DNA of 64,000 nucleotides from Phycisphaeraceae bacterium (GTDB lineage: Bacteria; Planctomycetota; Phycisphaerae; Phycisphaerales; UBA1924), in NCBI GenBank assembly GCA_019636845.1, contig JAHBWV010000001.1, forward strand, positions 2,790,001 to 2,854,000. Reading direction: 5' to 3'. A model generated the notes under the pieces. That model had not been told where the DNA came from. It was given only the letters and a program-made list of their open reading frames with translations, and did no database searches. Each line of letters starts with the position of its first letter. Within the stretch, counting starts at the first letter, position 1. Position numbers and translations under genes: made by a program. Of this stretch, positions 27,295 to 35,915 are shown piece after piece.

Positions 27295-29319
27295 ATGCCG
27301 AGCGCCACACCCGTCCGTCACGCGGCTGTCCTCCTCGCCCTCTCCCTCTCAAGCACACTCGCCCTCGCGCAGCACGCAGGCGCACCAGTGCCCCTCGCCC
27401 GCTCAACCGCCGCCGCCTCGATCTCCACCACCGAACCCCTCGCCTCCATCTCTCTCGAACGCTTCCTCAAGATCCGCGCACCCGGCTCGCCACAGTTCTC
27501 GCCCGACGGCACCCTCTACGTCCGCGACTGGCCCGATGGCATCTGGCAGCTCTACCGCGTCCAGGGCAACGCCGCCGGACCAGACTCCAAGATGACCAAA
27601 CTCACCAACTACGCCGACGGACTCTCCGGATACTCCATCTCACCCGACGGCTCCAGGATCCTCCTCTTCCACGCAGTCGGCGGCAACGAAAACACCCAGA
27701 TCTCACTCCTCGATCCCAAGGCCGCGCCCGGCGATCCCAACGCCATCAAGCCCATCGTCAGCGACCCCAAAGTCCAGTTCGCCGCCAACAAGTGGCTCGC
27801 CGACTCGTCCGGCTTCCTCTACAGCGGCAACGCCGAGAGCCCGCGCGACTTCTACCTCTACCTCTTCGACTTCGCCACAAGCAAAGGCACCCGCATCCTC
27901 AACCGCCCCGGATCCTGGAGCGCGTCCGACATCACCGCCGACAAGTCCCGAGCCCTCGTCTCCGAGTATCGCTCCATCTCCGACACCTCCATCTACGAAC
28001 TCACGCTCTCCGATGGCTCCCTCAAAGATCTCGGCCTCGCAAGCCCCGACGGCTCAACCGTCTCCCAGTCCCTCGTCGGCTACCTCCCCGGCGAGAAGAG
28101 CGTCCTCATCGTCGCCGACATCGAAGACGGCATGCGCAAGCTCTACCAGAAAGATCTCGCCACCGGCGCAACCTCAAAGCCGATCCCCGAGATCAACGAC
28201 TACGAGATCGACTCCGCCTCCATGAACACCGAACGCACACTCCTGGCCGTCGTCACCAACAAGGACGGCTACGGCGAGCTCCAGCTCTACCGCCTCCCCG
28301 GCTACGACAAGGTCACGCTCCCACCCATCGAAGAGGGCGTCATCTCCCTCAACGAACTCAAGACCGACCGCATCACGTGGTCCGTCTCAAACGCCAAGAC
28401 ACCCGGGCTCGCATACACCTGGAACATCCCACCCATCGGCCGCGCCGCCGACAAGCCCCGACAGGTCACCATCGCCGACACCCAGGGCATCGATCTCGCA
28501 CAGTTCACACTCCCGAAACTCATCCGCTACAAGGCCGCCGACGGGCTCGACATCCCCGCCTTCCTCTTCCTCCCGCCCGGCCACGTCGAGGGCTCGCGCA
28601 TCCCCTTCATCGCCAACTACCACGGAGGACCCGAGAGCCAGTTCCGACCCGTCTTCAGCGCTCAGAACCAGTACCTCCTCGCCCAGGGTTTCGGCATCAT
28701 CCAGCCCAACGTCAGAGGCAGCACCGGATACGGACGCGCCTTCCACATGATGGACGACTACAAGAACCGCTGGAAGTCCGTCAGCGACGGCGTCGACGCC
28801 GCACAGTGGCTCGTTGACAAAAACCTCGCACGGCCCGGACGCATCGCCACCTACGGCGGCTCCTACGGCGGCTTCATGTCCGTCGCCACACTCGTCGAGG
28901 ATCGGCTCCGCGTCGAACGAGGACAGCAGAAAGAGCCACTCTTCGGCGCAGGAATCAACGTCGTCGGCATCGTCAACATGAAGACCTTCTTGGAACAGAC
29001 CAGCGGCTACCGCCAGAAGCTCCGCGAAGTCGAGTACGGCCCGCTCTCCGACTCAGAGTTCCTCGAATCCGTCTCCCCGATCAACCACATCGACAAGATC
29101 AGAGTCCCCATGCTCATCGCCCACGGACTCAACGATCCCCGCGTCCCCGTCGGCGAAGCCATGCAGCTCGCCGTCGGCCTCATGCAACGCGGCTACGAGC
29201 CCGAGCAGATCTACTTCCCCGACGAAGGACACGGCTTCGCCAAACTCTCCAACCGCCTCATCTTCTCGCAACGAATGGTCGATTTCCTGCGGAAATCCAT
29301 CGGCACCGACGCGGAATGA
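27295..29319 (+). CDS. Secreted S9 family prolyl oligopeptidase-type peptidase
   Basis: A 674-residue exported serine peptidase. Signal peptide about 1-25 ending LALAQ. An N-terminal beta-propeller (about 45-380) has WD40/PD40-like strands such as QFSPDGTLYV and SISPDGSRILLF. The C-terminal alpha/beta hydrolase carries nucleophile Ser in GGSYGGFMS (about 522), Asp in GLNDPRVPV (about 612) and His in DEGHGFAK (about 645). It hydrolyses peptides, often after proline, outside the cytoplasm. A strong ribosome site (AAGGAG) precedes ATG 27295. Family and catalytic triad are clear. Confidence 0.93.
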   Translation: MPSATPVRHAAVLLALSLSSTLALAQHAGAPVPLARSTAAASISTTEPLASISLERFLKIRAPGSPQFSPDGTLYVRDWPDGIWQLYRVQGNAAGPDSKMTKLTNYADGLSGYSISPDGSRILLFHAVGGNENTQISLLDPKAAPGDPNAIKPIVSDPKVQFAANKWLADSSGFLYSGNAESPRDFYLYLFDFATSKGTRILNRPGSWSASDITADKSRALVSEYRSISDTSIYELTLSDGSLKDLGLASPDGSTVSQSLVGYLPGEKSVLIVADIEDGMRKLYQKDLATGATSKPIPEINDYEIDSASMNTERTLLAVVTNKDGYGELQLYRLPGYDKVTLPPIEEGVISLNELKTDRITWSVSNAKTPGLAYTWNIPPIGRAADKPRQVTIADTQGIDLAQFTLPKLIRYKAADGLDIPAFLFLPPGHVEGSRIPFIANYHGGPESQFRPVFSAQNQYLLAQGFGIIQPNVRGSTGYGRAFHMMDDYKNRWKSVSDGVDAAQWLVDKNLARPGRIATYGGSYGGFMSVATLVEDRLRVERGQQKEPLFGAGINVVGIVNMKTFLEQTSGYRQKLREVEYGPLSDSEFLESVSPINHIDKIRVPMLIAHGLNDPRVPVGEAMQLAVGLMQRGYEPEQIYFPDEGHGFAKLSNRLIFSQRMVDFLRKSIGTDAE

Positions 29320-29336
29320 TACTGGGACCCCTCACG

Positions 29337-29363
29337 CTTCATGTGCCATCTGGCCACCTGCCC
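29337..29363 (+). repeat. Dispersed intergenic repeat, CTTCATnTGCC family, copy B
   Basis: CTTCATGTGCCATCTGGCCA followed by CCTGCCC, starting 18 bases after the S9 peptidase stop. Matches copy C (34335) over most of its length. Confidence 0.5.
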
Positions 29364-29390
29364 TTTCTACCGCCCTCTTTCCCTGCCTTT

Positions 29391-29424
29391 CTCTGTGCTC
29401 TCTGTGTTCTCCGTGGTGAACGCC
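29391..29424 (+). repeat. Dispersed CTCTGTGTTCTCCGTGGTGAA-type repeat
   Basis: A run of CTCTGTG words ending CTCCGTGGTGAACGCC. The same word pattern, in a CTCCGCGTCC form, makes up the tandem coding repeats at 30996-31215. Confidence 0.5.
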
Positions 29425-29564
29425 TTTCTGTCTTTCCGCCTTCCCAGCGCAAACCAGCGCCTCCTCGCCCCGGCCGCCCGACCCGCCAACAATCCCAGTT
29501 CCGCCCGGCCCAGCAACAGACTGGTCCGCGCACGCCCGCATAGCTATGCTTGTGATGAATAATA

Positions 29565-30089
29565 ATGCTTGAAGCCCCCGTCCTCCCCATCCTCGTCCGC
29601 CGGGTTCGCTCCTCCGATTCCATGGAAGAACTGACCTCGCTCCTGCACCGCGCCTACGCCGAGCAGGTCGCCATGGGGCTCAAGCCGCTCGCAGGACGCC
29701 AGACCGTCGATGTCACCCGCGCCCGCTCCGCCACCGGAGAGAACTTCGTCGCCACCCTCGGAGACAACGGACCGCTCGTCGGCACCATCCTCTTCCAGGA
29801 AACAGAATCCGCCGCGTTCCCCGAATGGTTCCTCCGCCCCGAGGTCGCACACTTCTCGCTCTTCGGCGTCGATCCACTCCACCAGGGACGAGGCATCGGC
29901 GGCCTGCTCCTCCGCGCAGTCGAAGCACGCGCCCTCGAACTCGGAAAGTCCGAGATCGCGCTCTCCTACGCCGAACCCGACACCAAACTCGCCGGCTTCT
30001 ACGCCCACCGCGCCTACCGCTTCATCCAGCACTGGCAGTGGCCCTACACCAACTACCGAAGCATCATCCTCAGCAAGACGGTCGCCTAG
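29565..30089 (+). CDS. GNAT family N-acetyltransferase
   Basis: A 174-residue Gcn5-related acetyltransferase that moves an acetyl group from acetyl-CoA to an amine. The acetyl-CoA-binding motif A is seen as DPLHQGRGIGGLLLRAVE (about 103-120, the Q/RxxGxG/A pattern), preceded by the beta-4 strand HFSLFGV. The C-terminal part (GFYAHRAYRF) is the usual motif B Tyr. Target unknown. A TATGCT at 29545-29550 would put the transcript start only about 8 bases before the ATG. Next gene downstream is 324 bases away. Confidence 0.88.
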   Translation: MLEAPVLPILVRRVRSSDSMEELTSLLHRAYAEQVAMGLKPLAGRQTVDVTRARSATGENFVATLGDNGPLVGTILFQETESAAFPEWFLRPEVAHFSLFGVDPLHQGRGIGGLLLRAVEARALELGKSEIALSYAEPDTKLAGFYAHRAYRFIQHWQWPYTNYRSIILSKTVA

Positions 30090-30326
30090 AGCGGTTGAAG
30101 TTCAGGCGTAGCGTCTCGAACATCGGCGAGACAAGCAGCACGCGAAGACCGAAACAGCCGTATCCCCAGTGATACGCCCCACTGACAATCAGAGTCAGGC
30201 CGACAACGCCAAGCGATCTCGCAGCCAGCTCCGGACGCTACCAATGGATCGAAGCCGCTCGAGCCGCACTTGCTCTCAACCGCCACACACCCCCTCCCAC
30301 ACCCCCACATTCACAAAAATCTCCAC

Positions 30327-30356
30327 CTCTCACTGACATACGTCTGTCAGTGAGAG
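30327..30356. repeat. Perfect 12-bp inverted repeat (hairpin or operator)
   Basis: CTCTCACTGACA (30327-30338), 6-base loop, TGTCAGTGAGAG (30345-30356). No T-run follows, so it is not a standard intrinsic terminator. It lies 24 bases upstream of the -35 of the following promoter, a place suited to a regulator. Confidence 0.7.
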
Positions 30357-30379
30357 CACGATTTCACTCACGCGCCCCC

Positions 30380-30407
30380 TTGCACACGCTCTCCCGCGGC
30401 GTATCTT
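30380..30407 (+). promoter_or_regulatory. Putative leaderless promoter
   Basis: TTGCAC (30380-30385), 16 bases, TATCTT (30402-30407), then 6 bases to the ATG at 30414. Transcription would start at or next to the initiation codon, and no ribosome site can fit. Confidence 0.55.
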
Positions 30408-30413
30408 CGACGC

Positions 30414-31337
30414 ATGCCCGCGGCCACCGCGACATCTCCCACCGATCACGCCGCTCCCGCCGGCACCGCTCTCCAGAGCGGTGTCTCTCTGTCCTCTCCG
30501 CCCTCTGCCCCTTCTCCCTCTTCCCCTCCGCGTTCCTCTGATACCTCCGCGTCCTCCGCGTTCTCTTCGTCTTCCGACGCCATCCTCACCGCCCTCGCCG
30601 ATCCCGACGCCTCTCTCAACTCCGTCGCCCGCCAGTTCAACATCTCCCTCGCAACCCTCACCATCTGGCTCGCCCGCCCCGACATCCAGGCCCGCGTCTG
30701 CGAGATGGAGACCGGCGCAAGCACGCACACACGCCTCGCCTCATCGCTCAACCTCTCCTCCGCCGTGCGCGTCCTCGTCCGCATCCTCGACGACTTCAAT
30801 GCCCTCGCTCGCTCCAAGCCCGATCCCGCAACCCACCTGAGCGATCCCGATTACATCCGCGCCTCCGAACGCGCCCGTAAAGCCGCCTACCACCTCTACC
30901 GCCTCTCACGCATCGTCCCCATCGATGAATCCATCCTGCGTCGCGTCCACGCTCGCTCCAACCCCCAAACCGGCTCGTCCCGCGTACCGCCACTTCCCTC
31001 CGCATCCTCCGCGGCTCTCCGTATTGAAGATTCCCCCGCTCCTGCCTCCCCCACCAACACCCCCTCCGCGTCCTCCGCGGCTCTCCGCGTTGAAGATCCC
31101 TCCGCTCCCGCCTCCCCCACCAACTCCCCCTCCGCATCCTCCGCGGCTCTCCGCGTTGATGATTCCCCCGCTCCTGCCTCCCCCACCAACACCCCCTCCG
31201 CGTCCTCCGCGGCCCGCCGCGGCGTCGGTTCCTTACTCGATGCGCTCCCCCTCACCCGACGCATCCAAAAACACCCTCAGTTCGCCTCCCCCTCCCTGCT
31301 CCTGCTCGCCGCTGGCTCCGCTCACGGCCCGCCCTGA
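30414..31337 (+). CDS. HTH-like protein with repeat-derived flanks
   Basis: A 307-residue protein, function unknown. Only residues about 55-185 look like a folded domain: SLNSVARQFNISLATLTIWLARP reads as a helix-turn-helix of the terminase/transposase type, followed by helices. The N-terminal 55 residues are Ser/Pro/Ala-rich and encoded partly by the 24-bp palindromic repeat (30462-30485) and by CTCCGCGTCC words. The C-terminal part holds three and a third copies of a 22-residue unit encoded by a 66-bp tandem repeat. The flanks therefore appear to be intergenic repeats brought into frame. A leaderless-type promoter directly precedes the ATG. Confidence 0.6.
   Translation: MPAATATSPTDHAAPAGTALQSGVSLSSPPSAPSPSSPPRSSDTSASSAFSSSSDAILTALADPDASLNSVARQFNISLATLTIWLARPDIQARVCEMETGASTHTRLASSLNLSSAVRVLVRILDDFNALARSKPDPATHLSDPDYIRASERARKAAYHLYRLSRIVPIDESILRRVHARSNPQTGSSRVPPLPSASSAALRIEDSPAPASPTNTPSASSAALRVEDPSAPASPTNSPSASSAALRVDDSPAPASPTNTPSASSAARRGVGSLLDALPLTRRIQKHPQFASPSLLLLAAGSAHGPP
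30462..30485. repeat. 24-bp palindromic dispersed repeat, copy 2
   Basis: GGCACCGCT - CTCCAG - AGCGGTGTC. Differs from the copy at 18673 at one loop base. Here it is inside an open reading frame and is translated. Confidence 0.75.
30996..31215 (+). repeat. 66-bp tandem repeat, about 3.3 copies, translated
   Basis: Units begin at 30996, 31062, 31128 and 31194 (partial). Each encodes 22 residues starting PSASSAALR and ending PASPTNT or close variants. Copies differ by a few substitutions and keep the reading frame. Confidence 0.9.
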
Positions 31338-31508
31338 CCGCGGCCCGCCGACGCCGCTGCCACCGATCGAGCACATATTCTCCCCAGGTCACTGGCAATC
31401 CCCGGATCGTGTTGTATGTTGCCTTTCGGACGATCGACGGACCACACAACGCGGTTCGCAGCGACGTCTCTCGTGGGAGCACACGCCTTTCTCGTGGGAG
31501 CACATACC

Positions 31509-32642
31509 GTGTTGAACCATCCGTTCCTTGCCGCTGGTCGGGCTGTCGCTATCGCCACACCCGCACTCGGCCTAACCGTACTGGCACTGTCGGCCCCAGC
31601 CGCCCACGCGCAGTTTACTGTCATCAATCTCCACCAGAGCGGCGCATCCCACACCATGGCCTTCGGTGGCTCTGGTGCGTATCAGGTCGGGAACTCCGAA
31701 GTTGGCGCGACCCGAATCGCCAGCATGTGGTCCGGTGATGCCGCGTCCCACCTGCAGCTGCCCAGCCCCGGCTTCAACAACTCCGCCGCCTTCGGCGCGT
31801 GGGGTAATCGTCAGGTGGGATACATCGGCAATGGCAGCACCGTCTACCGCGCCGCACTCTGGAACGGCCCCGCAAACCCGGTCGTCGATCTCCACCCCGG
31901 CGGCTCTATCTCCGCCGCCTTCGCCGTCCACGGCAACCAGCAAGTCGGAGCCGTCAGCTTCGGATTTGTCGATCGTGCCAGCATCTGGCACGGCACCGCC
32001 GAGTCGTGGCTGAACGTACACCCCGGCTCCTTCGCATCCTCCTCCTCTCTCGCCGGCACATCTGGCGATCAGCAGGTTGGTCAGGTCCGTCTCCTCGACA
32101 CCGGCGCATTCCACGCGAGTCTCTGGACCGGCACCGCCGACTCCTGGGTCGACCTCAACCCCGATGGGGCATTCGAGTCCCGAGCGAACGCGGTCTCGGG
32201 CGGCCAGCAGGTCGGCATGGCCTACTTCCCTGACGGAGCTTCCGGCCCTTCTTTCCACGCCTCAACGTGGAACGGCACCGCCGACTCCTGGGTCGATCTG
32301 CATCCTGACCTCGGACCGGACGGCGGAAACTCCGAGGCCTACGACGTCTTAGATGGAATGCAGGTCGGCATGGCCACCGTCGACTTCCACTCACACGCCT
32401 CGTTCTGGAGCGGTACCGCCGACTCATGGGTCGACCTCCACACCTTTCTACCACCCGAGTTCCTGACCTCATCGGCACGGTCGATCTCCAGAGACGGCGC
32501 GTTCATCTACATCGCCGGCGTCGGATACAACTCGCTCACCGAACGCGAAGAGGCCCTCCTCTGGACACAGCAGATCCCCGCTCCCGCCGCGATGACGCTC
32601 CTCTCGCTCGGCGGCCTGCTCACCGCACGTCGCCGCCGCTGA
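31509..32642 (+). CDS. Secreted repeat protein with PEP-CTERM-like sorting signal
   Basis: About 377 residues from the GTG at 31509, which has GGGAG about nine bases upstream; a longer frame begins at 31416. Signal peptide ends APAAHAQ. The body has about six repeats of roughly 50 residues with the pattern GxQQVG ... HASLWTGTADSWVDLNP, similar to HAF-type extracellular repeats and probably a beta-propeller. The C-terminus reads IPAPAAMTLLSLGGLL followed by TARRRR, the Pro-x-Pro motif, membrane helix and basic end of PEP-CTERM proteins, so it is likely processed by an exosortase and displayed at the surface. The ribosome-site region carries a 14-base direct repeat (31470 and 31491). Confidence 0.8.
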   Translation: MLNHPFLAAGRAVAIATPALGLTVLALSAPAAHAQFTVINLHQSGASHTMAFGGSGAYQVGNSEVGATRIASMWSGDAASHLQLPSPGFNNSAAFGAWGNRQVGYIGNGSTVYRAALWNGPANPVVDLHPGGSISAAFAVHGNQQVGAVSFGFVDRASIWHGTAESWLNVHPGSFASSSSLAGTSGDQQVGQVRLLDTGAFHASLWTGTADSWVDLNPDGAFESRANAVSGGQQVGMAYFPDGASGPSFHASTWNGTADSWVDLHPDLGPDGGNSEAYDVLDGMQVGMATVDFHSHASFWSGTADSWVDLHTFLPPEFLTSSARSISRDGAFIYIAGVGYNSLTEREEALLWTQQIPAPAAMTLLSLGGLLTARRRR

Positions 32643-32689
32643 TCGCGAGCCACGCGGCTCGGATCACTGCCTCTCTCAACACACACGGG

Positions 32690-32713
32690 CGCGATGGAAC
32701 ACTCCATCGCGCT
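32690..32713. terminator. Putative bidirectional terminator hairpin
   Basis: GCGCGATGGA - ACAC - TCCATCGCGC, a perfect 10-bp stem between convergent genes. The following bases are only moderately T-rich (TCGCTTGCTTG). Confidence 0.55.
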
Positions 32714-32825
32714 CGCTTGCTTGTCCGACAGACTCGCCGGCTGATCTTCCAAGCCCGACGGTTCACCCGGCGGGCGCCCTCCTCCACCTACCACCCGAAT
32801 CGGCCCTCAAGGCCGATGCGGACTC

Positions 32826-34259
32826 TTACTCCCTGGCCTTGCTCGGCGGCGTCGCCTCGATCGGTCCCTCGCGCACCACCGTGTCCCCACCCATCAGCCG
32901 CGCCAGGCGCACGAATCCGATCGACCCCGCGATCGCAAACACCAGGCACACAACGAACACCCAGCTCCCGCCGCCCACACCCAACGCACCCTTGAAAGTC
33001 TCGTAGAGCCACACCGCGGCAAACGGCCCGATGATCCCGCGCACGCCCGTCAGCGTCACGTGAACGCCCATGTACTGCGCGACCTTGTGCGCCGGCGCAA
33101 AGTCCAAATGCCCGAGGTTCCACGCCAGCACGCCGCCCCCGAACGCGATCCCCTCGATCAACACCCCCACCACCACCAGCGGCCACAGGTGGAACCGAAA
33201 CGCCACGACGAGACAGAGCGTCGCCGCCACGAAGAACCACGCATGGATCGCGCGAAACTTCACCACATGCCCCTTGTCCAGCAATCGCGCCCAGAACGGA
33301 ATCGCCAGAGGCATCATCGCCTGAGGTAATGTCGCCATCACGAGAATACCCGCCGCGTACCCACCCCCGAACTCCTCGCGCACCGCGATCACCAGCGGCG
33401 CATCCACCATCAGGTTCCCGATCCCGAGCAGGAACATGCACAGCATGAACCACGCGAACTTCCGGTCCGTACGCAGCACCTCAACGATGCTCATCGGGTT
33501 GAAACTCGGCCGGTCCTTCCCGGTGTCCATCCGCTCCACGCGCTTGAACGCCTCTCGCCCGCGCACCCGCACCCGCGACCACATGTAGATCCCGCCGCAC
33601 CCGATCACCGCCCCCAGCGGCAACAGCACATGCCGCGCCTCGGGGTTCCACTCCATCATCGCGCCCAGGCCAAGCCCGAGCAACGCGACGATCGAGACCT
33701 GCACCGTTGACAACTTCCCCGTCAGCCGCCCGCGCTCGGCCCTCGGGTAGTTCCGCCCCCACACCGTCGAACGCATCGTCAGGAACCCCGCCCAGCACAC
33801 CCGCGCCAGCACCGTCGCGCCCGCGGTGAGATACAGACCCATCACGGTGGTCGGCGTCAGCCCGATCATGATGACCAGCACAGACATCGTCACCAGCGCG
33901 CCGACGAGGAACCGGATCTTGTCCCGCCCGTGGCTCGCCCGCACCCACACAAAGCTCGTGATGTTCGCAAACGCCGCCGAAGCCGTCACCACCGCAACGA
34001 TGTAGTTGAGCATCCCCTCAGAGATCTTCCCCTCAGTCACCAGCCCCTCGAACCCCGTCCGCACCAGCACGCCCGCGATCCCGCCCTCCACCGGCGCCAG
34101 CACGAACGGCAGCATCGATGTCGCCGCGATCTCTCGCCGGTAGTTCAGCCGCGCCATCCGCGGCATCGTCCGCGGGTGGAACGACCCCAACGCCCGCGCA
34201 ACCAGCCGCATCGGTGACCTCGCCGCCAATCCCCGCCCGCCAGCGTCATCCGTGCTCAT
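32826..34259 (-). CDS. Major facilitator superfamily transporter
   Basis: About 477 residues with roughly 12 hydrophobic segments. Conserved MFS features are weak, but the two-halves layout is clear: segments from about 35 to 225, a basic central loop (SRVRVRGREAFKRVERMDTG, about 230-250), then the second half. VWVRASHGRDKIRF fits the loop between segments 2 and 3, where MFS proteins carry a G-x3-D-R motif. Start chosen at ATG 34259; TTG 34274 is further upstream. Substrate unknown. It is transcribed alone, divergent from the methyltransferase. Confidence 0.85.
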   Translation of the reverse strand: MSTDDAGGRGLAARSPMRLVARALGSFHPRTMPRMARLNYRREIAATSMLPFVLAPVEGGIAGVLVRTGFEGLVTEGKISEGMLNYIVAVVTASAAFANITSFVWVRASHGRDKIRFLVGALVTMSVLVIMIGLTPTTVMGLYLTAGATVLARVCWAGFLTMRSTVWGRNYPRAERGRLTGKLSTVQVSIVALLGLGLGAMMEWNPEARHVLLPLGAVIGCGGIYMWSRVRVRGREAFKRVERMDTGKDRPSFNPMSIVEVLRTDRKFAWFMLCMFLLGIGNLMVDAPLVIAVREEFGGGYAAGILVMATLPQAMMPLAIPFWARLLDKGHVVKFRAIHAWFFVAATLCLVVAFRFHLWPLVVVGVLIEGIAFGGGVLAWNLGHLDFAPAHKVAQYMGVHVTLTGVRGIIGPFAAVWLYETFKGALGVGGGSWVFVVCLVFAIAGSIGFVRLARLMGGDTVVREGPIEATPPSKARE

Positions 34260-34334
34260 CTCGGCCACGTGCAAGCGTTGACACCCCGATCACCCGGGAC
34301 AAGCGGCGGAGTGTGTCGTGGTCCCGCTTCCTCT

Positions 34335-34372
34335 CTTCATGTGCCAACTGACCATCTGCCATGTGCGATTTC
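34335..34372 (+). repeat. Dispersed intergenic repeat, CTTCATnTGCC family, copy C
   Basis: CTTCATGTGCCAACTGACCA followed by TCTGCCATGTGCGATTTC, immediately upstream of the methyltransferase start. Confidence 0.5.
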
Positions 34373-34396
34373 TCTTCCCCCCCTACCCTCCGCTCC

Positions 34397-35251
34397 ATGT
34401 CTTCTCCTGAGTACATCCTCGGCACCGACGCCGCCGAACACTGGCGTCTCGGTTTCCAGCACCGGCTCTGGTCCGCCGCCGCTCACGAGGCATGGGCCAA
34501 GGCCCGCATCGCGCCCGGTCAGTCGATCCTCGATGTCGGCTGCGGCCCCGGGTACGCAACGTTCGACCTCGCGCACATCGCCGGCCCCACCGGCCGCCTC
34601 GTCGGCGTCGATGAGTCCGCGCCCTTCATCAACGACCTCAACGCCGCGGCACGCGCCCGCAACGTCCCCAACCTCACCGCCCACGTCGGCGATGTCCAGC
34701 ACATCGACGAGGTCCTCTGCCGCGCGGCGGCCGCCGCCGGCGAGCCCTCACCCATCGCCACCTTCGACCTCGCCTACGCCCGCTGGGTCCTCTGCTTCGT
34801 CAAGGATCCCGAGGCCGTCGTCCGCGCCGTGGCCCGGCTCCTGAAGCCCGGCGGCCGCTTCGTCGTGCAGGACTACTTCGACTACGAGCACATGACCCTC
34901 GCCCCCAAGCGTCCCGAGTTCTCAAAGGTCATCGACGCCGTGGCCCGCTCCTGGCGCGCCCGAGGCGGCAACCCCGACCTCGTCGGCAACCTCCCCGGCA
35001 TCATGTCCCGCGCCGGGCTCACCGTCACCCACCTGGACTCACACAACCGCATGGCCCGCCCCGGCTCCACCATCTGGAACTGGCCGACGACGTTCTGGCA
35101 GTCCTTCGTGCCGCGCCTCGTGCAGATGAACGAGATCACGCAGCGCGACGCCGACGCCTTCTTCGCCTGCTGGGCGGAGGCCTCGAACGACCCCGACGCG
35201 TTCATGCTCCTGCCGCCGGTCTTTGACGTGATCGGGCAGAAACCGGGCTGA
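34397..35251 (+). CDS. Class I SAM-dependent methyltransferase
   Basis: A 284-residue methyltransferase. Motif I ILDVGCGPGYATFDLA (about 39-54) binds S-adenosylmethionine, with the acidic VGVDES at the end of strand 2 and FDLAYARWVLCFVKDPEAVV for strands 4-5, followed by LLKPGGRFVVQDYFD. Similar to UbiE/Methyltransf_11 type enzymes; the substrate cannot be inferred. ATG 34397 is preferred over the in-frame ATG at 34361 because the latter lies within a dispersed repeat. Monocistronic. Confidence 0.88.
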   Translation: MSSPEYILGTDAAEHWRLGFQHRLWSAAAHEAWAKARIAPGQSILDVGCGPGYATFDLAHIAGPTGRLVGVDESAPFINDLNAAARARNVPNLTAHVGDVQHIDEVLCRAAAAAGEPSPIATFDLAYARWVLCFVKDPEAVVRAVARLLKPGGRFVVQDYFDYEHMTLAPKRPEFSKVIDAVARSWRARGGNPDLVGNLPGIMSRAGLTVTHLDSHNRMARPGSTIWNWPTTFWQSFVPRLVQMNEITQRDADAFFACWAEASNDPDAFMLLPPVFDVIGQKPG

Positions 35252-35298
35252 TGCCCTCACGAGACCACCGTGTCGGCGGTCGAAACGAAACCGCATGG

Positions 35299-35325
35299 TT
35301 GACATCGGCGCGGATTTGGTATGCT
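35299..35325 (+). promoter_or_regulatory. Promoter of the zinc-ribbon operon
   Basis: TTGACA (35299-35304), 15 bases, and an extended -10 TGG-TATGCT (35320-35325). The ATG follows at 35352 with AGGGAGG upstream. The TTTGGTAT core is the same as in the promoter at 6993. Confidence 0.6.
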
Positions 35326-35351
35326 CCCGCATATCTCAAGGGAGGCCCGGC

Positions 35352-35915
35352 ATGTCCATTGTCTGTCCGCATTGCAGCGCAACGAACGAATCCACGGCCC
35401 AGTTCTGCACGTCGTGCGGCAAGGCGCTTCCGACCCAGACGACGACCGGTCCACGGGTTGTCTCCGACAAGGAGTTCGCTTCCTCAAAGACCGGCCAGAC
35501 ACTTCAGCTTGCGGAAATGAAGAAACAGGTCAAGACCGCCTTCAGCATTCTTCTAACGATCGCGATCCTGCAGGCGATCGGCGGCGGGCTGCTCCTTATC
35601 CTCGGACTTCTCGCGCCCGGGAGTGCTCAACAGGCAGGGGCTCCCACGGGAGCCTTTGAGCTCGTGTTCGTCGGGGTCTTCGTGCTCATCCTGTGCGCAA
35701 TCTTCACAACGCTGGCGTTCTGGGCCCGTAAGTCGCCGCTCCCCGCCGCCATCACGGGTCTCGCGCTGTACGCCACGCTTGTGATCGCCGGCATCGTGGT
35801 CAGCGGCGGACAGGTACGCGGACTTGTCATTCCCATCATCATCTGCATCGCGCTGAGCCGAGCGATCGCTGCGGGAGTCAAGCACCGCGCGCTGAAGCAG
35901 CACATGGCGGTATGA
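35352..35915 (+). CDS. Zinc-ribbon membrane protein
   Basis: A 187-residue protein. The N-terminal zinc ribbon CPHC...CTSCGK (about residues 5-26) is followed by a cytoplasmic linker and four predicted membrane segments (about 60-82, 95-117, 125-145, 150-170). ATG 35352 is preceded by AGGGAGG; the frame from 35295 would start inside the promoter. First gene of an operon of four: its stop overlaps the next ATG by ATGA. Function unknown. Confidence 0.75.
   Translation: MSIVCPHCSATNESTAQFCTSCGKALPTQTTTGPRVVSDKEFASSKTGQTLQLAEMKKQVKTAFSILLTIAILQAIGGGLLLILGLLAPGSAQQAGAPTGAFELVFVGVFVLILCAIFTTLAFWARKSPLPAAITGLALYATLVIAGIVVSGGQVRGLVIPIIICIALSRAIAAGVKHRALKQHMAV

Larger units (their letters stand above)
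30090..30413. other. Intergenic region with hairpin and leaderless-type promoter
   Basis: 324 bases without a convincing gene. It contains a perfect 12-bp inverted repeat (30327-30356) and, just before the next ATG, a promoter annotated separately. The rest shows no recognisable element. Confidence 0.5.

Noticed and set aside
30996..31215. CRISPR-like regular repeats
   Set aside because: The period is 66 bp without unique spacers, copies are adjacent and in frame, and no cas gene is nearby.
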